Origin: Daucus carota subsp. sativus
Lineage: Eukaryota > Streptophyta > Magnoliopsida > Apiales > Apiaceae
Assembly (NCBI RefSeq): GCF_001625215.2
Contig: NC_030387.2
Coordinates: 37,781,606 to 37,845,605, forward strand
Direction: 5' to 3'
DNA length: 64,000 nucleotides
Shown piece after piece: positions 36,889 through 49,246 of this stretch (its first letter is position 1; every line of letters starts with the position of its first letter). The position numbers and the translations under genes were made by a program. The notes beneath the pieces were generated by a model, which was given only the letters and a program-made list of their open reading frames with translations, did no database searches and was not told where the DNA came from.

Positions 36889-39714
36889 GGTATATTTGAT
36901 TGGCATCACCTTGTGGACTTTCCTTTTTATGGTATATGTAATGCAATGAATTTGAACGTAGGTGCATTTTAGGATGTATGCGTATACTTGAACATAGGTG
37001 CATTTTAGGATGTATGCGTATATGAGATTGTGTTGGGAATGTAGTAAGAGTGTTTATGCATACATTTTTGCTTTTGTTTCATGGATGAGGAATGGTGAAA
37101 TTGGGAGATTTGATGGTGCATTTGACTTGCTATGTACTTAATTCTTGCATTAATTGTAGACACAAGTGCATATTTCATTAACTTACATTAGCTCAGTTTG
37201 CCTGTGGAGAATACTACAATAGAGGCGGAGCTAGAACGTAAGTACTAGCTGTTACGTTTAGAACAGATGTGGTTTTATGTAAGGGAATTTGGCTGCTATC
37301 TTTGTGAAACCATAAACTGTTCTGTGCTTTAGAATTTTTTTTATAGGCTGTTGCTAATGGTTAGAACTTAGAATGTTTTAGAAATCCACTTTCGCTATAT
37401 AATTGAAGAAGATGTCATTATTATTGTATCTAGAATAAGACTGAGGTATTAATTGGAGTAAAAGGTTGATTGTGGGGGAAGTTCCAAAAGTTAATTGCAC
37501 GTTCATGGTATACAATTTTTTTATTACAAGATGCAATGTGTTTTCTGCAAAAAAAGTTTAAACTATAAACTCACGCGATGAGGAAAGGTAGTAAAAATAA
37601 AAGGACTCTTTTATATAAAGTAGTGAATAAAATAGTTATATTTAGTAGAGAAATTAGTGCTTTATTACTTATTACTTATATGTTCAATATGTGGGGCTAA
37701 TAGTTTATGGAATATGATGTAGGTTATCTATATAATCCCCATAGTTTTTGGGCCGTAGTCCATTAGGTTATATTTTGAGGGTTTTTAATTCCCATTTAAG
37801 TGATGTCATCCCCACAAATGACTCCCTTCTTGGATTGTGATCCGTAGCTTTTCTCCCGTTTGAGGTTGCTTAACTCTTCAAGTAGTGGATTTTTTGCAGC
37901 TAATCCACCCAAGTTTATCTTTTTGTTTTCTTTATCTCATGCATTCATTGTTATCGAATCCTCTCCTACATTAATCTGCTGTGTTTCAAGCTTCGGTTGT
38001 CAGTAGTGAACGGGGAAACATTTCCTCACATGAATTACATCGAACATCACTTTTGGTTCCTGATAATAGTTAAACTTGCAAATGATAATATTCTTACACT
38101 TCTAGGAAGTCGATGAAACATATCCTTTCAGAGCATGTAAAAGAAAATAAACAGACAAATGAGATTTAAAATTATGTAATCTCATGGTCTGCAATTGTTA
38201 TATGTTAGAGGATGTCTCTCTATGTTTGTAGCGTTTAGATGGAAATCGTATGTACCTACTACCTAGTAGGCATCTGCTTTACATATCCATGTGCTTCCAT
38301 GTTCATCATGTTGGTTCAAATTATGACATTTCATGAGTTGAATTTCCAACCGCTTGAAAGGCATTTCTTTTCTGAAAGTATTTTGTGTGATTACAAATTT
38401 GTCTATTTAGTGTGATTACAATTTATTTCTTTTTTTATTTTGTTGCTAAAATTACAATTGGTTTCTTGTTATGACTCTTGCTCATCAACTACAGAACTTT
38501 TCAGGCTTCTTGTGAAGTGCAAGGTTATGGTTTCTTCAGGAAGAACTGTATTGACCATGTTTCGCCTCATTAGTGGTGGGCAATAGAGGATTATTCATTA
38601 AAATCCTTTTTTGAGTTTTACGGTTACTCTTTAAAAGCGATGCCCATTCTAAATCTAGTTAGCATTTGGATTGTTTGCTCATTGAAATTTCTTTAGTTTT
38701 TTAGTAAACACTAGATTAAATGAGATTTGTAATTGATGAAAGAGATCAAAGGTTACTAGGAGCTTCAGCCTTGCATGTTTACAATAATCTTATGAAGTTA
38801 CACACGTGGCTAAGCAGCGATCTGATCTGCTTTGCATTTTGTACAAACTACATAATGAGACATCTCTTTGGATATTACTTGCATGTTTTAGAATCCTCTC
38901 ATATTTCTTTTATATAACATTTTGGTCTAGTAGTTTTTTGAATATTCTAAAGCTTATTTTTTACTATGGTTTTAATAGAATCCCTTCATATTTCTTTTGT
39001 ATAACATTTTGGTCCAGTAGTTTTTTGTTTATTATAAAGCTTGCAATGTTTTTGATATCATACTCTGTACAATTAGGTTAGGTTGCAGTGAAAAATATGT
39101 TGTTTCAACAAATATGTTCCTCTTTCTCATTATTTTTGGAATGAGATTAAAGGAAAGCTAAATAAATTGAAAAGAAATATATTATAGTTTGTCTCAAGTG
39201 ATCGATTTCCTGTTTTGTGATGATCAAAAGTGATGGCTAGGCATTTGTGAAGATAGACATGATAGAGTGTATATTGATTTTTCTGATGTGTAAAATAATT
39301 TATAAAAGTTAGATGTTATAAAATTAAAATTTTGGTAATTATTTTTATATGAGTGTTAATTTAGTTATAATATTAGAAAAAGTTTTTTGATGAAATTTAT
39401 TCTAAATATATTTTGATTATACTAATTAATAAATTTATATTACCAAATCTAATAAAATATTTTATTATAATATGTACATAAATTATTATTGAATTTAAAA
39501 TCTCCAATTTAACACAAATATATTAAAATATAGAAAATAAAAAATAAACTAGTAAAACTATTAGCAAGATATGACTCGTTTAAACAGCATAAAATGTAAA
39601 ATCTATATTTAAATTGCAGAGAAAAACTTGTTATATGCGATTTGATTCATATTTTTTTTTTTTAATAAAAAAAAGAGTAGAACGATGTTGATAATTTATC
39701 GGGTCGCTAGAATA
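36889..39714. other. Intergenic, two small tandem duplications
   Basis: No gene is seen. A ~35-bp unit containing AGGTGCATTTTAGGATGTAT is doubled at about 36959-37024 in the 3' flank of bL12m. A ~97-bp unit with TCATATTTCTTTTNTATAAC is doubled at about 38898-39050. Confidence 0.55.
38898..39050. repeat. Tandem duplication, ~97-bp unit
   Basis: CATATTTCTTTTATATAACA followed by TTTTGGTCTAGTAGTTTTTT at about 38898 recurs at about 38990 with a few changes. AT-rich and non-coding. Confidence 0.7.
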
Positions 39715-40626
39715 TATCAAGTACTTACTCAATCTCTACGGCGACTCATTTAAGCCACTGAAATGCTATTATATATCATTCCGTTAACTTTTAAAAACAA
39801 AACTAACAGAAATGTAGATGTGTTAACCGATTGTTGATGTGGCAGATTAGTGAGTATTAGACACTGATTATTCACTTTGTAATCAACACACAAATATATA
39901 TAACACTGACTTAACAAAGGACTATCAGTGTCACTTATCTTAGAATCAACTGTTAAGGAAGTGGCTTCTTATAAATGTAAATAGTTTTTATCAAGTGCCA
40001 ATAGTGATCTCTATTTTCTCAAATCGGGCGTTAGAACCAAGTAGCAGAACATCATTCACGGAACACAGTGGAAGGGACTTGCATTAATCCTGCAAATATA
40101 GGATAATCGGCAGTTTCGAGCTCCATGGGTTTTGGAATACATTAAGCTTTTCCATTCCCTCGTAGGATTAAATAAACAGTCTAGATTGGGGTTCAAAGTT
40201 TTTAAAGGATTAAACAAAAAGGATAGATTATTGAAGAACAGAAAATGTGACCATGAACATGAAATGACCTCATCACTTCAAAACATTAACTTGACATCCA
40301 AGATTTTAGTGTAAATACGGGACATGACAGAGAGTAGATACAATTAACATAGACATGCGCCAGTATCAAGGATATAGAAGCTGATATCTGATTAGTAAAC
40401 ATAGATTAGTAAACATAGGCAGATGTTTTTATTATTGTTTTGCCATGGCAGATTTACAAGTCATTGTCACATGTCTGACTTGTCAGCAAGGGTAGATATT
40501 ATTAACGGTAAACTGTTGAACTTAATGTTTACTGTTAGTTTTATTTTTAAAAGTTAACGAAATGATATATAATAACATTTTAGTGGTTTAAATGAGTCGC
40601 CGTGAAGATTGGGTAACTATTTGATA
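39715..40626. mobile_element. Long-TIR DNA element (Mutator-like MITE?)
   Basis: The first ~105 bp (ATCAAGTACTTACTCAATCT at 39716) recur inverted at the right end (about 40520-40626), with shared landmarks CGGCGACTCATTTAA / TTAAATGAGTCGCCG and GTTAACTTTTAAAAACAAAA / TTTTATTTTTAAAAGTTAAC. Terminal repeats of this length with a ~700-bp non-coding middle fit Mutator-like elements. No target duplication was secured because the right end abuts another element. Confidence 0.65.
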
Positions 40627-40864
40627 CTCCCCCCGTCCCACCAGGTAGTTTACGTTCACTGTTTGCACGCATTTTGATGCTCTTATTAAGAATAGATCAA
40701 TAATAATTTTTAAAATTATTTTTTTTCTGAATAAAAGTTTAGACATCAAACTTTTTTTCAATATTTTTTTTAAAATATATATATATATATATAATGTAAG
40801 TATATTTTGTAGGATTTTTAAAATGCGTGTCAAAAAGTAAAGTAAAGAACCTGGTGGGAGGGAG
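40627..40864. mobile_element. Stowaway MITE
   Basis: 238 bp with ends CTCCCCCCGTCCCACCAGG and CCTGGTGGGAGGGAG. It is preceded by TA, but the right flank reads TC, so the duplication is altered. It lies directly against the long-TIR element on its left and 12 bp from a Helitron on its right. Confidence 0.8.
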
Positions 40865-41169
40865 TCTGGCAGGCAATCTATTATATATCTAATAGAAGAA
40901 CTTTGAGTAATTTAATTCGGAATGACAAATATGCCCTTTGCTTATTATACATATATTTATATATATTAAGGTTGTTATTGTCTTTTAATACTAACGTATT
41001 TATTAGTCATTAATGTGTAATCATTAATATACATTAATTACTTTTAAATTAAAACTTCAATACATATACGTATATTATATTTATAATTATGATTTAATAA
41101 TAAATAAATAAATGTCCAGTGTTGTAAAAAGTATAAATCTAGAAAATCTACGATTAATCAGGATGATTA

Positions 41170-41335
41170 ATCTAATAGAGCAACTTTTTGCCAAATCGGA
41201 TCAAAATCCGTCCAACTATACATTAATCGGTTAATCGCCATTTTTTTGAATGATTAATATAATAGAGCAACTTTTTGTCAAATCGGAACGAAATCCGTCC
41301 AACTATACATTAATCGGTTGATCGCCATTTTTTAG
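41170..41335. repeat. Internal tandem segment within Helitron
   Basis: AATAGAGCAACTTTTTGCCA followed by AAATCCGTCCAACTATACAT and ATTAATCGGTTAATCGCCAT occurs at about 41176 and again at about 41272. A third, weaker copy lies at about 41790-41836. The spacing is about 95 bp. Confidence 0.75.
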
Positions 41336-41449
41336 AAAATTGTATGTATCTATAAATGATATTTAATTATTACGATTTAATAAAATAATATATATACATA
41401 CGTATATATATATTAGAATAATTATAAATATAGTATATAACTATATTAC

Positions 41450-41517
41450 AAAGAATCCAGAACAGAATCCAAAACAGAACCCAGAATAGAATCCAAAACA
41501 GAATCCAGAATAGAATC
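41450..41517. repeat. Short tandem repeat, ~11-bp unit
   Basis: Six to seven units of AGAATCCAAAAC / AGAATCCAGAAC type in a row. Confidence 0.85.
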
Positions 41518-42341
41518 ATGTATATGTTCTTTACATGATTAATATCACATAGAATCATGTTATTTTTAATTCATAATTGTTGTTAAACATGCTAGATACT
41601 ATTATTATTCATAATAAATGGTTAATTAGCTTAAAGTTAGAATTTAATTCAAGTTTTAGATGAGATTCTACGTTCGATTCCAAAGTGTTCTTTTTTGTTC
41701 TTCTTTTAAGGGTGTTCTGTTTTAAGCAATGCCCTATATATATAGACACATATTAACCAATTAATCATCGATTTAACTGAATTTTGCCAAATCCGGTTAA
41801 AAATCCGTCCGATTATCGATTAATCGGCCGATTTTTAAAATATTCCATTATAATGATTTAATAAAATCATATATCTATATATATGGATAATTATAAATAT
41901 AATACATAACTATATGACAAAGACTGTGATTCGGCAATAATCTCATTTTTTATATCAAATTTTCAATAATTTTAGAAGAGTGATAATTTAATTATATAAT
42001 AAAATGTTAAATAGTGTATATTTTTTGTATTTATATTTTTTAATAAATATGATAATAGTGAGGATAGATGTGTACACATATACATCAACATAATATGACT
42101 TAAAATATGAATAAATATTAAATTTAAATAGTTTCAAAAAAATAATATTAAATTTAAATTATTTTTATATTATAAATTATCTCAATTTGAGAAAGATGAA
42201 CAAAGAAATACAAGATATATTGGAAAAATAATTTAAAGCAACCCGTGCTTCGCACGGGTTAAGAAGCTAGTTTGATATAAAACTCATAATTTATCTGCAA
42301 GCTGTGCAAGGAGAAAACTCAGAAAAGGTTAAAAGGAAAAC

Positions 42342-42895
42342 GGGATAAATATCAAGCTGGTGACTCGTTTCGTCCAAATGTATCAATTGAGTGACTGATT
42401 TTCAAATTGACTCAAATTAGACACTCATTAGAAAATTTTGTATCGAAAATATTACTCTATCGTTAGTCGAAAATTTGAAAATATTATATATTGAGTTTCA
42501 CACATTTTTTATGAATGGTATTACATCCAAATGAAAGATTCCGAGTCCTACTATTTTTGCTAATATTTTTAGATTTTTAAAATTTTATCAACTATTTATT
42601 TTTAATTTTTTGATTGTTTTATTTGATTTAAATAAAAATAAATAGGAGATAAATTTTTAAAAATCTAAAAATATTATCTAAAATACTAGAATTCGGAATC
42701 TTTCATTTAGATGTAATACTATTCATAAAAAATGTGCGAAACTCAATATATAGTACTTTCAAAATTTCGACTAACGAAAGAGTGATATTTTTGATACAAA
42801 TTTTTCTAATGAGGGGCTCATTTGAGTCAATTTAGGAATCAGTCACTCAATTGATACATTTGGACGAAACGAGTCACCAACTTGATATTTATACC
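42342..42895. mobile_element. Near-perfect palindromic MITE (Mutator-like) with 10-bp TSD
   Basis: 554 bp that folds back on itself almost completely: GGGATAAATATCAAG at the left mirrors CTTGATATTTATACC at the right, and landmarks such as GACTCGTTTCGTCCAAATG / CATTTGGACGAAACGAGTC match inward for about 200-250 bp. The repeat AAAGGAAAAC flanks it on both sides (42332-42341 and 42896-42905), a 10-bp target duplication (9 bp if the last A pair is chance) that suggests the Mutator superfamily. The element ends about 220 bp before the FOLT1 start codon. A transcript across it would form a long hairpin. Confidence 0.88.
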
Positions 42896-43114
42896 AAAGG
42901 AAAACAAATACAAGACGAAAAGTATCTCCGAGTAAATATCGTTTTCTTGAGAAACAAGCTGAGAATAATAATTGGTTCGGTGTGTGGGCGATTCAAAACA
43001 CTGCCACATTCCACATTGTAGTACTCATTGTAGTTAGTTTTTGAAATTGAAAACCAGCTGATCAGCTGACGATTGAACTTTTGTGTTGCCAAAAAGGGGC
43101 AATATATATAGGTT

Positions 43115-46100
43115 ATGACGGCGTCACCGTCGGAGGATTGGCAGTGGGAGAATGCCATCGCCGGCTCTGCCGCCGGTCTTGTTACTGTTTCTTTCTCTCA
43201 TCCCCTCGACGTTGTTCGTACCCGCTTCCAAGGTACCTACTCTCTCCCTCTCTCTCTCTCCCCCTCCCTCCCTCCCTCTTCCTCTACCCCCCTCTGTCTC
43301 TCTCTCTCTCCCTCTCTCTCTCCAGGGGTATATAAGATTGATTAATTTGTCTACTCTGTGTCTCCCAGTGAACGATGGACGAATGTCGAATCTTCCAACC
43401 TACAAGCACACTCCCCACGCTCTTTTCAATATTGCTCGCACTGAGGTCTGTGTTCTACACTCTTAGCTCTTTGCGCATCTCCAGTTATTTATGCCTATAG
43501 GTACAATTCACCTTTTACTTGTGTTACTCCAACATCGAAACCTAATGAAATACTCGCTTCCACATCTCCCAATTTTGCACATTTCTTAAACTTGTATAAA
43601 TTCCAGATGCACATTCCATCTTTATATGCCCAAATTTCATACAGTATGATAACGTCACTCCAATCAATTTATGGTATCAAGATTGATAATACTATGCGCC
43701 GTTTGGTTACAAGGATCGGAATGAGGTGGAATTGAATGTGATCACATCCTGTGAACGATGTTTTAGGTGAAACAGAAGGATGCACAAGGAAAGAATGAAA
43801 AAAAGTGCAATTCTCTGTGATAAAGATTGTAAAGAATAACAGTACAAAAGAGGAATTCAAATAAGTTGTTCAGCAGTTCTAGTTTAAATTGGTATGTTGA
43901 AACAAATAAGTGGGTTCGAAATATAAATATTTATCTAAAAAATATCGCAAATTTTTTGTCTATCCTCACTTCATAGTTCATTTTATTTCTTCCAAACAAA
44001 CAGAGTTAGAGATGACCACGTCTTCAATAGTGTCCAGCTTATATTGTAGTTACAATATATCTTATAATATATAATTCTTTTTTTTTTTTCCAATCAGATG
44101 ATATGTAAGCAGCCAATTTGTTTGCTTGTTATGTTTGAGTTATCCAGTCAACACGATACCTCTTTAGATGCTGAGTAATGTTAGTTTCCTTATGTACTCA
44201 ATTACGGTAAGACATCTAGGATTTGTATTCATTGAGTTCTAGAAGCAAGTCTGGTTTTTTCATAACATCATTTTTCCAAGTATTGTACTACAAGATCTTA
44301 TACTAATTTAAAGAAGTTTAACTTTTGAATTTGCTTTTGGCTTTGTTCAAGTAACAGCAGCATTGACTATTTTGGCATTAGTGTGCATTTCTCACTTGAA
44401 TTTCCTTGGTGAAAGTGTCAACTTTTGTGTTTGCAGGCTATTTCTGTGGAGTTTGTTGTCATATGTAGTTGGTATTTAAAGTATATTTCATGTGTAGACA
44501 TTATTTCAATTTTTGTTCAGACAACCATTTCAGATGATGCAAGATATTATTAGTTTGTTATACTACAAGTGACTAAAATTTTCTTTTTCCTTCTTTCTCC
44601 CAGGGTTTTCGAGGTCTTTATGCAGGGTTTTATCCTGCAGTTCTTGGTTCAACTGTTTCATGGGGGTTATATTTCTTCTTGTAAGTTCCTACTCGGAGTT
44701 GTACATGATGCCTGTCCATCAGAGAGGACATTTTATACCCCGTTGAGTTTATAAGTATATGACTGCTTCAAATTTTTACTTGCTCAAACACTTGATAGGT
44801 GTGCCCTGTCCTGCATGTGCTTATATATATAGATTTTTATTATTGACAGGGTGAGTATCTGTTTTAGGAATCTGCTTATAATATTGTGAGAATCCCGTTT
44901 GTTTGTTCCATACAATTTACATGGTGATGTAACTTCTTATGTTACAGATTTGTTAGGAACTGGCAATGGGAATATATGATGATGTCTACACAAGGGTGAT
45001 CCATCTTAGGAGAATATCTGTATATGTCTTAGGAGCTCACTAGAATACATTAACCTTTCTAGAATGAAGTTGTAACTAGTTTAGGGAGAAGTGAAGAAAT
45101 AACTGTTGTTCAGTAATTTGTCTAAAAGCTTATTATTATTTTTCGGTATAGATTTATATCTTTCTATTTTTTTTAGCTTAAAATTTATATATAGGTTAGA
45201 CATTTTACATTAAGTATTTTGGGAATTTAGGTTTGTTGCATGTTACAAAATTTTCTATTTATTTACCATCTTATATATGTTATCTAACATATATTATAAA
45301 TACTACTATAATTTTAACACTGAATAATCGTTCCGAGTACTCTCTGATTATTCTGAGTTATCATTATGTTGTACTCTTAACCGATTTTAGATTTTTACAA
45401 CACTGTTTATATTATGTCCTTTTTGCCTGAGATGTATTCCTCTTACTTTTCTCTTGATAGCTATCCAAGGAAATCCACTGAATATTGGTTGATATTGAGT
45501 GGAGAACTTTCTTTAATTATTCATGTAGTTCATTCCTCATTCTGTTTCAGCTATAGTAAAGCCAAACAAAGGTACCTAAGTAGCAGGGAGGAGCTAACCC
45601 CAGGCCTTCATCTTGCTTCAGCTGCTGAAGCAGGAGCATTGGTTAGTGATGACATTAACTGATTTGGTTGCTTTAAGGAACGGAAGTAAACATATGGTAC
45701 TGCAGTAACAACTTGGTGGATTTGCAGGTCTCTTTATGCACCAATCCGATCTGGCTAGTGAAAACAAGATTGCAACTTCAGACACCTCAGCAGCATACTC
45801 AACCATATTCTGGCTTCCATGGTCTGCTCTGCCTCCTATATATTGGATTCTTTTAATTTTATGAGCTTCTATTAATTTGTGCCCAGTTACTTGCATTTAG
45901 GTATCCACACTGCTACATAAAACTCAGATGCTCGATAGAATGTAATAATTAGTTTAGATTCGCCTTTCTTTATTTTATTATGGGAAATTATTAATAGCAC
46001 CCCTTTGGTATTTTCTTTTATGTATGGTTAAATAATATATATATTAATATCTAATAAATATTTGTGGTGTTACCATTCATAAAAGTCAATACCAGAGTGG

Positions 46101-48037
46101 TACTGTTAATAATTTACATCCACGTTTATGGTCTGTTTAACATTTACTTGACACTTGAATAACAGAATGGTATTTTAAATGAGAGATCATATACATAATG
46201 ACACCACTTGTAAGTCAAAAAATGTGCAGTGGTACCACTCATAAAAGGCAATATCAGAGGGTTACCATTCATAATTTCCCTTTTATTATTAATAACATGT
46301 ATGAAGTGACATCCTTTCAAGACAACCGTTTTCCATGTCTCTTATATTTCTATTTCAGCTTCTTTTTGTAACTCTCAGGTGCTATAAGAACTATACTAAA
46401 AGAAGAAGGGTGGAGGGCGCTTTACAAAGGACTTGTTCCTGGTCTTTTTCTGGTTAGATTTGTTACTATTTCAATTTTCTATCATCTCTCGTTGTCTGCT
46501 GTTAAGTGCTCTAGTGATTAAGGTCACCGAGTGTTATAACTTTTAACAAACTCACAAAATGCCCTCCATTTATTATAAATAAAGTAATCTCTACTTTCAG
46601 TTTTTTTACCCCATATTTTGTTTCCTTTTTTAGACAGCAATTTTGGTTCAAATTGCTGGATGATTATTCATAAAAAGTTGAGTTATAATATACCTTGTAA
46701 ATTTTATATCACCCAGCATAATGGATTATTCTGTTCTTCAGCAGGTTACTCATGGTGCTATTCAGTTTACGGCATACGAAGAGCTTCGTAAAGTTTTTGT
46801 TAACTACAGGTCTCGAGATGATGAAACAAATATGAATAGTGATAATTTGTTGGTAAGTCAGCGCTCTCTTTTGAAGCTTTGTATTTACTTAAATACTCAA
46901 AGAAAGATGGTTTTGTTTCACTAGAATATCAAATTATGAGTATTAACTATCATATGTCACTCGTATTTGTACGGCATAGTTCTAGTTGTGTATCAGTAAA
47001 AATTAGAGAACGTGTAGTTTAGTTGTGTATTAGTAAAATTAGAGGATAAATGACACCAAAAGGCAAGACAATGTGTCATGTGTGCACTGTATGAATTTTG
47101 GACCCTCAGCTTGATTGCATTTACGGGTAGGCAACCCTCACTAACATTGAGTCACATATTTACTGACAGAGCTCTGTTGACTATGCAACACTTGGAGCTT
47201 CCTCCAAATTAGCAGCAGTTCTCGTAACATACCCATCACAGGTTTTGTATGAACCTTCTACCTTTTTCTTGTCCTTGAAAATTACAAATAGCTATCAGCT
47301 AGTATCAGTCAAATTTGTGGTGCTAAAATTGTTTTTTCTGTTCATAACTTTAGGTCATGCGTGCTCGATTGCAGGTGTGGAAGTGTTCTTTTTCTCTGAC
47401 TGATATTAGTTTTATACATGCATTACCATCCACTAATGTCGTATCTTTCTCATACTGTAGCAACGACCAAGCATAGATGGTGTTCCGAGATATTCCGATA
47501 GCTGGCATGTTATAAAAGAAACTGCAAGGTAAGGTATATAGTATGAAAGCAGCATGATAAAGGAAAGCTATTTTATTGTCTCCTTTGCTGAGTCATGTTA
47601 ACGACCTTTTCAAATGGCTTGCCAGTAGAACATCGGACCTATGTTCTGTCACGACTTGTATACCTAACAGGACATTTAGATACAAGGAAAATAATCTGAA
47701 TTAGTTTTAAACTATAAAGTTCAATATACTATGTCTTATCTATAGTTCCGCATCTTTGATGAGATCAACTGGTTGATAAACATGTTAAGCTTCTTGCAAT
47801 ATTAAGGATGAGAATGATTTGTTCTTTGCCAGTAAACTAATTTGTCATTCAGGAGCTCTAGGTGTTTCGTGTTTTGGTAACCGAGTTGCTTGTCCCACCT
47901 GCAGATTTGAAGGTCTTCGAGGTTTCTACAAGGGTATTACAGCGAACCTGTTGAAAAATATCCCTGCGGCTTCATTGACATTTATAGTGTACGAGAACGT
48001 TTTGAACACGCTAAAACTGGCAAGGGTGAAGGACTGA
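43115..48037 (+). CDS. FOLT1: Folate carrier, mitochondrial carrier family (FOLT1)
   Basis: Eleven exons join in phase: 43115-43232, 43369-43445, 44604-44680, 45551-45641, 45728-45821, 46379-46452, 46745-46852, 47170-47241, 47354-47374, 47461-47528, 47905-48037; 310 aa. The protein has the three carrier repeats with signature PLDVVRTRF, NPIWLVKTRLQLQTP and YPSQVMRARLQQRP, and six membrane spans are expected. The stretches GSTVSWGLYFF, LHLASAAEAGALV and THGAIQFTAYEELRK closely resemble Arabidopsis FOLT1 (At5g66380), which carries folates across the chloroplast envelope. The name rests on remembered similarity. Exon 9 is a 21-nt microexon. Intron 1 has a long CT run (about 43239-43325) close to its acceptor; intron 5 holds a MITE. 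TATATATA at 43102-43109 is too close to the ATG to be its TATA box. Confidence 0.93.
45982..46280. mobile_element. MITE with 9-bp TSD in FOLT1 intron 5
   Basis: 299 bp with ends GGGAAATTATTAATAG and CCATTCATAATTTCCC, flanked by TTTTATTAT on both sides (45973-45981 and 46281-46289). The inside repeats GGTACCACTCATAAAAG-type words in both orientations. A 9-bp duplication with GGGAAATT ends fits a Mutator-like MITE. The target is AT-rich, so part of the match could be chance. Confidence 0.75.
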
Positions 48038-48426
48038 CTGACAATAGATGTCAAAGGAAAAGGACTAACATCATTTATTTCATGGGTTTAGATTAGTAGG
48101 TGTTCATTATTTGTTCTACTGCTTGTAGTAACTTGTAAGCAATAATATGTGCAGTAGCAATAGGAACATAAGTTTTAGTTTCTGGCCGTGACAGATCAAT
48201 ATGATTTTTTGGATGCAAAGTATAAATCATATCGTTGCAAGCCTGTCATGTAAATCACTAATGGAAATTTATTTATTTCTTGCATCAGATTTTTTTTAAT
48301 GTTCAAGTGTAGTGAGTTCAGGGAAATTATTTGAAGTCATCTTAAACCCATATTTATCATCTCCTTGTATATTTTTCTTTTGAAAAATAAATTCTTTAAA
48401 TAATTTTTCATTCTCTTATCGTAAAA
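48038..48426. other. 3' flank of FOLT1
   Basis: 3' UTR and spacer up to the Helitron. Nothing else is recognised. Confidence 0.5.
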
Positions 48427-48549
48427 TCAATATACTTATATAAAGGAGAAGCGAGGGGCGTGTAGGTGGCGCCTCTCACATCGCTCCGTTCTATTTTTCT
48501 AATTTTCTGGAATTTTTGGATGAAAAATATCAAAAATTAGAACTACCTT

Positions 48550-49150
48550 TTTTTAGTTTCGGATATATTAGAAACAAGTTTCAGAATCTGATTTTGTTTT
48601 AGATTATTTATGGAAGATAGTAGCTTGAAAGTTTTAATCTGATTTTGTTTCAGATTATTTAATCATGGAAAAGAGTAGCACACAAGTCTCTCTGCACCTA
48701 TAAATTGTATGGTTTTGGATCATTTAAACACAACCTCCTCTCTCAATACCACAACCCCACCTCTCTTTGGTTGGATGAAAAATATCAAAAATTAGAACAA
48801 CCTTTTTTTAGTTCCGAGTATATTAGAAGCAAGTTTCAGAATCTGATTTTGTTTCAGATTATTTATGGAATATAGTAGCTTGAAAGTTTTAATCTGATTT
48901 TGTTTCAGTGCTCGATTTCTAACTCGGTGGTGCCGTTCTTCTGCAACGATAAGTCAAGACTGTTTATACAGTATTAAATTTAGTTTCGGGTATATTAGAA
49001 GCAAGTTTCAGAATCTAATTTTGTTAAAGATTATTTATGGAATATAGTAGCTTGAAAGTTTTAATATGATTTTGTTCCAGTGCTCGATTTCTAACTCGGT
49101 GTTGCCGTTCTTCTGCAACGATAAGTGAAGGCTGTTTATACAGTATTAAA
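48550..49150. repeat. Tandem repeats of ~175 bp in Helitron
   Basis: Units with AGAAGCAAGTTTCAGAATCT, TAGTAGCTTGAAAGTTTTAA, GTGCTCGATTTCTAACTCGG and CTGTTTATACAGTATTA recur at about 48550 (partial), 48805 and 48982. Confidence 0.8.
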
Positions 49151-49246
49151 AAAATAAAGGTTGTTGCAAGCAAAGGTAGTTATAGACCGCTATGTTGGAG
49201 TCGACAAATCCAAATCCTATATTATAATACTTGAGTCTACCACACT

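Larger units (their letters stand above)
40877..42270 (+). mobile_element. Non-autonomous Helitron
   Basis: Starts TCTATTATATATCTAATAG and ends CTAG at 42267-42270; it sits between A (40876) and T (42271), as Helitrons do. Just before the end is a perfect 8-bp-stem hairpin ACCCGTGC-TTC-GCACGGGT (42241-42259) with a 7-bp gap to CTAG. These are the hallmark Helitron ends. There is no Rep/helicase frame, so it is non-autonomous. Inside are a doubled ~100-bp segment (about 41170-41335) and an 11-bp repeat run (about 41450-41517). Confidence 0.85.

Noticed and set aside
41370-41558. Minus-strand frame with FWILFWILFW repeats as a membrane peptide
   Set aside because: It is produced by an 11-bp tandem repeat inside a Helitron and has no support as a gene.
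43102-43109. TATATATA as FOLT1 TATA box
   Set aside because: It is only 6 bp before the ATG, too close for transcription start and leader.
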